Source: Sphingomonas beigongshangi (GTDB lineage Bacteria; Pseudomonadota; Alphaproteobacteria; Sphingomonadales; Sphingomonadaceae). From it: 64,000 nt of DNA. Positions within the stretch are counted from its first letter, which is position 1. Each line of letters begins with the position of its first letter. The position numbers were made by a program, and so were the translations under genes. The notes below the pieces were generated by a model. It saw nothing but the letters and a program-made list of their open reading frames with translations. It did not search any database and had not been told where the DNA came from. Of the stretch, positions 59,980-64,000 are shown one piece after another. The stretch covers positions 62,001-126,000 of the forward strand of contig NZ_JADHDT010000004.1 of assembly GCF_016820445.1 (NCBI RefSeq). The letters are read 5' to 3'.

Positions 59980-61497
59980 TCAGGCGCGTGCGCCGATCCG
60001 TTTGATCCAGTCGGCATGCGTCGGCATGGATAGCGCCATCGATTCGATCGCCGCCGCCAGCCTGGTGACGAACGCGCCGCTGGCCGCGGGATCGGCGCGG
60101 TAGGCGAGCAGCGGGTCGAGGTCCTGCGGCAAATTGCCCTGGCCGATGTGCACCGCCAGCCAGCTGGCGGCGCCGAACAGGTCGTTCTCGCGCTGGACCA
60201 GGCGGCCGCGGGCGCGGAAATGCTCGATCTTCGCCGCGAGCGTGTCGGGCACGGACATCGCCGCCGCCGCGCGCCACATCGGCTCGGGCCGGTCCGCATT
60301 GAGCTTGTAATGCAGGATCAGGAAGTCGCGGATCCGCTCGAATTCGGCAATGGCGACGCGATTATACTCGTCGATCGCCAGCGGATCCGGCTGCCGGGTG
60401 GGCAGATAGGCGAGGAGCTTGGCGATCCCCGCCTGGATCAGGTGGATCGACGTCGACTCGAGCGGCTCCATGAACCCGCCAGCCAGCCCGATCGCGACGA
60501 CGTTGCGGTTCCAGAACTTGCGCCGCCGCCCGGTGACGAACCGCAGGAAGCGCGGCTCGCCCAGCGCCGGGCCGTCCAGGTTCGCCGCCAGCGTCGCCGC
60601 CGCCTCGTCGTCCGAAACATGCGCGCTGGCATAGACATAGCCGTTGCCGGTGCGATGCTGCAGGGGGATGCGCCATTGCCACCCGGCGGCGCGCGCGGTC
60701 GACCGCGTATAGGGCGTCATGCCGTCGCCGCCGGTGACACAGGGCATCGCCACCGCGCGGTCGCAGGGCAGCCAATGCGTCCAGTCCTCATAGCCCGTCG
60801 CCAGCGCGCCCTCGATCAGCAGGCCGCGGAAACCCGAGCAGTCGACGAAGAAGTCGCCGGCGAGCGCCCGTCCGTCCGCCAGCCGCACGGTGGCGATGTC
60901 GCCGCCCAAAGGATCGCGCTCCGCCGTGAGCACCTTGCCCTCGATCCTGGCGACGCCCCGCGCTTCGGCATAGCGCCGCAGGAATGCGGCATAGAGCCCC
61001 GCGTCGAAATGATAGGCGTAATCGAAGGTCGAGGCGACGCTGCGCGGATCAGCGACCGGCGCGGCGAAGCGGCCGTGCTTCGCGGCGCCCCAGGCCATCG
61101 ACAGCGCGTCGAGCGGCGGCAAGGCGCCGTCCGGCGACGAATCGCGCGCGGCCAGCCAGTGCTGGTGCACCGCGATCAGGTCGAACGGCTTGCCGTGGGT
61201 GCCGAAGGGGTGGAAATACCGGCGGTCAGGGCCGCCCCAGCCGACGAACTCGATGCCCAGCTTGAAGCTGCCCTTCGTGTTCTTCAGGAAATCCGCCTCG
61301 GCGATGCCGAGCGTCTCGTTGAAAAGGCGGATCGGCGGGATCGTCGCCTCCCCGACCCCGACCGTGCCGATCTCGTCGGATTCGATCAGCGTGATCGCGC
61401 AGCCGCGCGGCATCGCATGTGCGAGAGCGGCCGCGGTCATCCAGCCGGCGGTGCCGCCGCCGACGATGACGATCGAACGAAGTGCCTGATCGTGCAC
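59980..61497 (-). CDS. Tryptophan-halogenase-like FAD-dependent protein
   Basis: A 505-residue flavoprotein. FAD motif [12 protein letters not shown] (about 10-20), GVGEATIPP, the catalytic lysine at position 79 in SFKLGIEF (the same number as in PrnA and RebH), the halogenase signature WQWRIP and [12 protein letters not shown] with the conserved Glu. Known relatives use FADH2, oxygen and halide to make hypohalous acid and halogenate indoles. The GTG start at 61497 is fixed by AGGAGGGG five bases upstream and by the Lys79 numbering. It lies upstream of the receptor, on the same strand, with its own LacI-type operator. The true substrate is unknown. Confidence 0.9.
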   Translation of the reverse strand: MHDQALRSIVIVGGGTAGWMTAAALAHAMPRGCAITLIESDEIGTVGVGEATIPPIRLFNETLGIAEADFLKNTKGSFKLGIEFVGWGGPDRRYFHPFGTHGKPFDLIAVHQHWLAARDSSPDGALPPLDALSMAWGAAKHGRFAAPVADPRSVASTFDYAYHFDAGLYAAFLRRYAEARGVARIEGKVLTAERDPLGGDIATVRLADGRALAGDFFVDCSGFRGLLIEGALATGYEDWTHWLPCDRAVAMPCVTGGDGMTPYTRSTARAAGWQWRIPLQHRTGNGYVYASAHVSDDEAAATLAANLDGPALGEPRFLRFVTGRRRKFWNRNVVAIGLAGGFMEPLESTSIHLIQAGIAKLLAYLPTRQPDPLAIDEYNRVAIAEFERIRDFLILHYKLNADRPEPMWRAAAAMSVPDTLAAKIEHFRARGRLVQRENDLFGAASWLAVHIGQGNLPQDLDPLLAYRADPAASGAFVTRLAAAIESMALSMPTHADWIKRIGARA

Positions 61498-61522
61498 GAC
61501 TACCCCTCCTGCAACGCGCTTT

Positions 61523-61536
61523 TGCAATCCATTGCA
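61523..61536. promoter_or_regulatory. LacI-type operator 4 (halogenase)
   Basis: TGCAATCCATTGCA has perfect 6-bp arms around a CC centre and lies 26 bp upstream of the halogenase start codon, just before its ribosome site, in the gap shared with recA. Confidence 0.7.
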
Positions 61537-61589
61537 GGCGCCTTCTGCGACGACAAGCGCCATTTTGGTCCCGCACGTAATTTACCAAC

Positions 61590-61604
61590 GTTCGCCCCTT
61601 GTTC
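61590..61604 (+). promoter_or_regulatory. SOS (LexA) box of recA, alphaproteobacterial type
   Basis: GTTC-GCCCCTT-GTTC is exactly the GTTC-N7-GTTC direct repeat recognised by alphaproteobacterial LexA. Its second half overlaps the -35 of a promoter TTGTTC-N17-TACATG (61599-61604 and 61622-61627), as expected for a repressed SOS gene. Confidence 0.85.
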
Positions 61605-61615
61605 CATGGGAACAA
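61599..61615. repeat. 17-bp perfect palindrome overlapping the SOS box
   Basis: TTGTTCC-ATG-GGAACAA has two 7-bp arms and a 3-bp centre. It shares the second GTTC with the LexA box and covers the -35 region of recA. Confidence 0.6.
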
Positions 61616-61683
61616 ACGTAGTACATGGCGTGGCAACCGCGTTGCCCTGGGCCAACGCATGGCTTAAGCGAGGGAGATTCCCA

Positions 61684-62757
61684 ATGGCCGCCAATCTGAA
61701 AGTGATCGACACCGGCATGGCAACCGCAAACGCAGACCGTCAGAAGGCGCTCGACGCCGCCCTCGCGCAGATCGACCGCGCATTCGGCAAGGGCTCGGCG
61801 ATGAAGCTGGGCCAGAAGGAGGCGATGCAGGTCGAGGCGATCTCGACCGGCTCGCTCGGTCTGGACATCGCGCTCGGCGTGGGCGGTCTGCCGCGCGGCC
61901 GGGTGGTCGAGGTCTATGGTCCGGAAAGCTCGGGCAAGACGACGCTCGCGCTGCATGTCATCGCCGAGGCGCAGAAGATGGGCGGCACCGCCGCCTTCGT
62001 CGACGCCGAACATGCGCTCGACCCCGTCTATGCCAAGAAGCTGGGCGTCAATATCGACGAACTGATCGTGTCGCAGCCCGACACGGGCGAACAGGCGCTG
62101 GAGATTACCGACACGCTCGTGCGCTCGAACGCGATCGACGTGCTGGTGGTGGACTCGGTCGCGGCGCTGGTGCCGCGTGCCGAGATCGAGGGGGAGATGG
62201 GCGATAGCCACGTCGGCCTGCAGGCACGCCTGATGTCGCAGAGCCTGCGCAAGCTGACCGGCTCGATCAGCCGCTCGCGCTGCCTCGTCATCTTCATCAA
62301 CCAGCTGCGCATGAAGATCGGCGTGATGTACGGCAATCCGGAGACGACGACGGGTGGCAACGCCCTCAAGTTCTACGCCTCCGTCCGTCTCGACATCCGT
62401 CGTACGGGTGCGATCAAGGACCGCGACGAGGTCACGGGCAATGCCACCCGCGTCAAGGTGGTGAAGAACAAGGTCGCGCCGCCGTTCAAGCAGGTCGAGT
62501 TCGACATCATGTACGGCGAGGGCATCTCGAAGATCGGCGAGATCCTCGACCTCGGCGTCAAGGCGGGACTGGTCGAAAAGTCGGGCGCGTGGTTCAGCTA
62601 CGATAGCACGCGCATCGGCCAGGGTCGTGAGAATGCCAAGAACTTCCTGCGCGAGAACCCCGACATGGCCGATCGCCTCGAACGGGCGATCCGCCAGCGG
62701 ACGGAAAAGGTCGCGGAGGAGATGATGACCGGCCCGGACGCGGACGACGATCTTTGA
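61684..62757 (+). CDS. recA: Recombinase RecA
   Basis: A 357-residue strand-exchange protein and LexA co-protease. Walker [10 protein letters not shown] (79-87), Walker B region [63 protein letters not shown] (loop 2 and Gln switch), and an acidic C-terminus DADDDL. The ATG at 61684 follows GAGGGAG. The frame is open far upstream only because it is antisense to the halogenase gene. The SOS box and promoter lie about 60-95 bp upstream; there is no intein. Confidence 0.98.
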   Translation: MAANLKVIDTGMATANADRQKALDAALAQIDRAFGKGSAMKLGQKEAMQVEAISTGSLGLDIALGVGGLPRGRVVEVYGPESSGKTTLALHVIAEAQKMGGTAAFVDAEHALDPVYAKKLGVNIDELIVSQPDTGEQALEITDTLVRSNAIDVLVVDSVAALVPRAEIEGEMGDSHVGLQARLMSQSLRKLTGSISRSRCLVIFINQLRMKIGVMYGNPETTTGGNALKFYASVRLDIRRTGAIKDRDEVTGNATRVKVVKNKVAPPFKQVEFDIMYGEGISKIGEILDLGVKAGLVEKSGAWFSYDSTRIGQGRENAKNFLRENPDMADRLERAIRQRTEKVAEEMMTGPDADDDL

Positions 62758-62787
62758 TCGCCGCGGCGCGCATGACGAATACGAGGG

Positions 62788-62820
62788 GAGGCTCGCCGGT
62801 GACGGCGGGCCTCTTTCCGT
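62788..62820 (+). terminator. Terminator of recA
   Basis: GAGGCTCGCCG (62788-62798) and CGGCGGGCCTC (62803-62813) pair over 11 positions with one G-T wobble and a GTGA loop, followed by TTTCCGTTCT. Confidence 0.75.
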
Positions 62821-62872
62821 TCTGACAGGACGCATGCGCATGGCCGAAACACCGTGACTTTTGTGACCTTCC

Positions 62873-62893
62873 GGAAACAATCTGGAAACAATC
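62873..62893. repeat. Tandem 10-bp direct repeat in the recA downstream gap
   Basis: GGAAACAATC occurs at 62873-62882 and again at 62884-62893, a period of 11 bp or one helical turn. It lies in the 384-bp gap between recA and a methyltransferase. Beyond this repeat and the recA terminator I see no supported gene in the gap. Confidence 0.5.
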
Positions 62894-63141
62894 GACGTAC
62901 CAAAGGCGTGCGTCCGTCGATCGCGGTCGCACGCAGCCTTCGCCGCGCCATGTGCCTCGTGCGTCACGCGCATCTTATGGGCGTCCCGGCATCGTCGGAC
63001 CCTGCATGGACGGCGTGCTCCGGCCCGAGACGCGGCGGCGGAGGCCTATCGAAAACAGGCCTGCGACGGCTACGATCCGGGCGGCCGCATGCGTGCTTCG
63101 ACGGCGCGTGCACCCGGGCGGTGCGATGACGAGGTGACACT

Positions 63142-63972
63142 ATGACGAGCCATTTCGACTGGACCGGTCGCGTCGGCGACGTATGGGCGGAGGAGTGGCG
63201 TCGGACAGACCGTGCCTTCGCCGATCTCGCCAGGCATCTCGACGCGGCGATCCTCGCTGCGGCACCGGCAGGCGCGATCGCGGCGCTCGACCTCGGCTGC
63301 GGCGCGGGGGTAACCAGCGCCGCGCTTGCCCGTGCCCGACCAGATGCGCGGGTGCTGGGTGCCGACCTGTCCGACGCGCTGATCGCCATCGCGCGGGACC
63401 GGTTCGCCGACGTGCCGAACCTGGGCTTTGAACAGGGGGATGCGATCGCCATCGCCGAGGGTCAGGCACCGCTCGACCTCGTCGTCTCGCGGCATGGCGT
63501 CATGTTCTTCGCCGATCCCGTCCTCGCCTTCGGCCGGCTGCGTCGCACGATGACGCCTGGCGGCGCGCTGGTCTTCAGCTGCTTCGCGCCCGCTGCGGAA
63601 AATCCATGGGCCGTCCTGCTTGCGCCCGCCGCGCCGCCTGCCGCCGCCTATGTGCCCGGCCCCTTCTCGTTCGGGGATCCGGATCGGGTCGGCGCGATGC
63701 TTCGCCAGGCCGGCTGGGAGGCAGCCGCGCCGGCTCGCGTCGCCTTTGCCTATCGCGTCGGCGCGGGGGAAGACCCGGTCGCCGACGCGACGGCTTTCCT
63801 TACCCGGATCGGGCCAGCGGCTCGACTGCTGCATGATGCCCCGCCCGCGGATCGGCCCGCGCTGGTCGCGCGCCTTGCGGATCGCTTGGCGGCGCAACGA
63901 AACGCGTCCACCATCGATTTTCCTGCCGTGGCGTGGCTATGGACCGCGCGGGCAAGAGGGGAGCTGTCATGA
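63142..63972 (+). CDS. Class I SAM-dependent methyltransferase
   Basis: A 276-residue enzyme with motif I IAALDLGCGAGVTSAALAR, acidic ribose-binding LGADLSDALIAIAR, LGFEQGDAIAIAEG, and the motif IV/V region LVVSRHGVMFFADPVLAFGRLRRTMTPGGALVFSCFAP. This layout is shared by UbiE/methyltransf_11 and methyltransf_25 proteins acting on small molecules. The ATG follows GAGGTGAC. Its stop overlaps the next gene as ATGA, so it is co-expressed with a glutathione S-transferase. The substrate is unknown. Confidence 0.87.
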   Translation: MTSHFDWTGRVGDVWAEEWRRTDRAFADLARHLDAAILAAAPAGAIAALDLGCGAGVTSAALARARPDARVLGADLSDALIAIARDRFADVPNLGFEQGDAIAIAEGQAPLDLVVSRHGVMFFADPVLAFGRLRRTMTPGGALVFSCFAPAAENPWAVLLAPAAPPAAAYVPGPFSFGDPDRVGAMLRQAGWEAAAPARVAFAYRVGAGEDPVADATAFLTRIGPAARLLHDAPPADRPALVARLADRLAAQRNASTIDFPAVAWLWTARARGELS

Positions 63973-64000
63973 TCGTCGTCCACCATCTGGAGAATTCGCG
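63969..64000 (+). CDS. Glutathione S-transferase, 5' end only
   Basis: The window ends 32 bases into this frame. MIVVHHLENS matches the usual N-terminus of a bacterial GST subgroup in which a Ser in the first loop contacts glutathione. The ATGA overlap with the methyltransferase supports the start. The rest lies outside the window. Confidence 0.6.
   Translation, partial: MIVVHHLENS

Noticed and set aside
60148..61683. Long plus-strand frame in line with recA that would add about 510 residues to its N-terminus
   Set aside because: It runs antisense to the halogenase gene, is rich in the Arg/Asp/His composition of shadow frames, and RecA length and ribosome site fix the start at 61684.
62854..63129. 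91-codon plus-strand frame between recA and the methyltransferase
   Set aside because: Arg/Ser-rich composition, no ribosome site and no recognisable domain.
1..64000. CRISPR arrays, insertion sequences, prophage or secretion-system clusters
   Set aside because: I found no regularly spaced repeats, transposase motifs or phage structural genes in the window.

Overview
The window reads as an ordinary chromosomal stretch of a GC-rich alphaproteobacterium, most likely a Sphingomonas or close sphingomonad. The evidence is protein families typical of that class (UPF0262, DUF1178, DUF2849, DUF934), a GTTC-N7-GTTC SOS box at recA, a GGAACC-N17-CGTT promoter of the EcfG (general stress sigma) type, and a TonB receptor paired with a tryptophan-halogenase-like flavoprotein. 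I see no insertion sequence, prophage, integrase or CRISPR array; genes are packed tightly with many ATGA/TGATG overlaps.

Layout. 1-3.4 kb: a degenerate GH25 protein and UPF0262, divergent from dnaB, then an alanine-rich exported protein with an EcfG-type promoter. 3.5-8.6 kb: a diguanylate cyclase and the assimilatory sulfate/siroheme operon cobA-DUF2849-cysI-DUF934-cysH. 8.7-22 kb: mixed metabolism and envelope genes (astD, selO, hydrolase, DUF418, glycosyltransferase, flavin oxidoreductase, hydroxyacid dehydrogenase, SH3 protein, thiolase, prepilin peptidase). 22-28.6 kb: tamA-tamB. 28.7-34.6 kb: a Baeyer-Villiger-type monooxygenase and an emrA-emrB-outer-membrane-lipoprotein efflux operon. 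34.7-39 kb: a tiny peptide gene, an EAL phosphodiesterase, a TPR hybrid kinase and a lone receiver. 39-42.4 kb: methyltransferase, comF, grxC, nitrilase-fold hydrolase, DUF1178 and tRNA-Arg(CCT). 42.5-50 kb: M28 peptidase, penicillin-acylase-family enzyme, amidohydrolase, SDR/HxlR pair and small genes.

The most coherent accessory system is at 50.2-61.5 kb: a lactonase, an MFS sugar transporter, a GH68 enzyme, a GH36 alpha-galactosidase, a LacI-family regulator, a TonB-dependent receptor and an FAD-dependent tryptophan-halogenase homologue. Four copies of a LacI-type operator (ideal form TGCAATCGATTGCA) lie in front of the transporter operon, in tandem in front of the receptor, and in front of the halogenase. 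This ties all three transcription units into one regulon, which I infer handles sucrose or raffinose-family oligosaccharides. The halogenase keeps the catalytic lysine and the flavin motifs, but its job in a sugar locus is unknown. The window ends with LexA-controlled recA, a methyltransferase and the start of a glutathione S-transferase gene.
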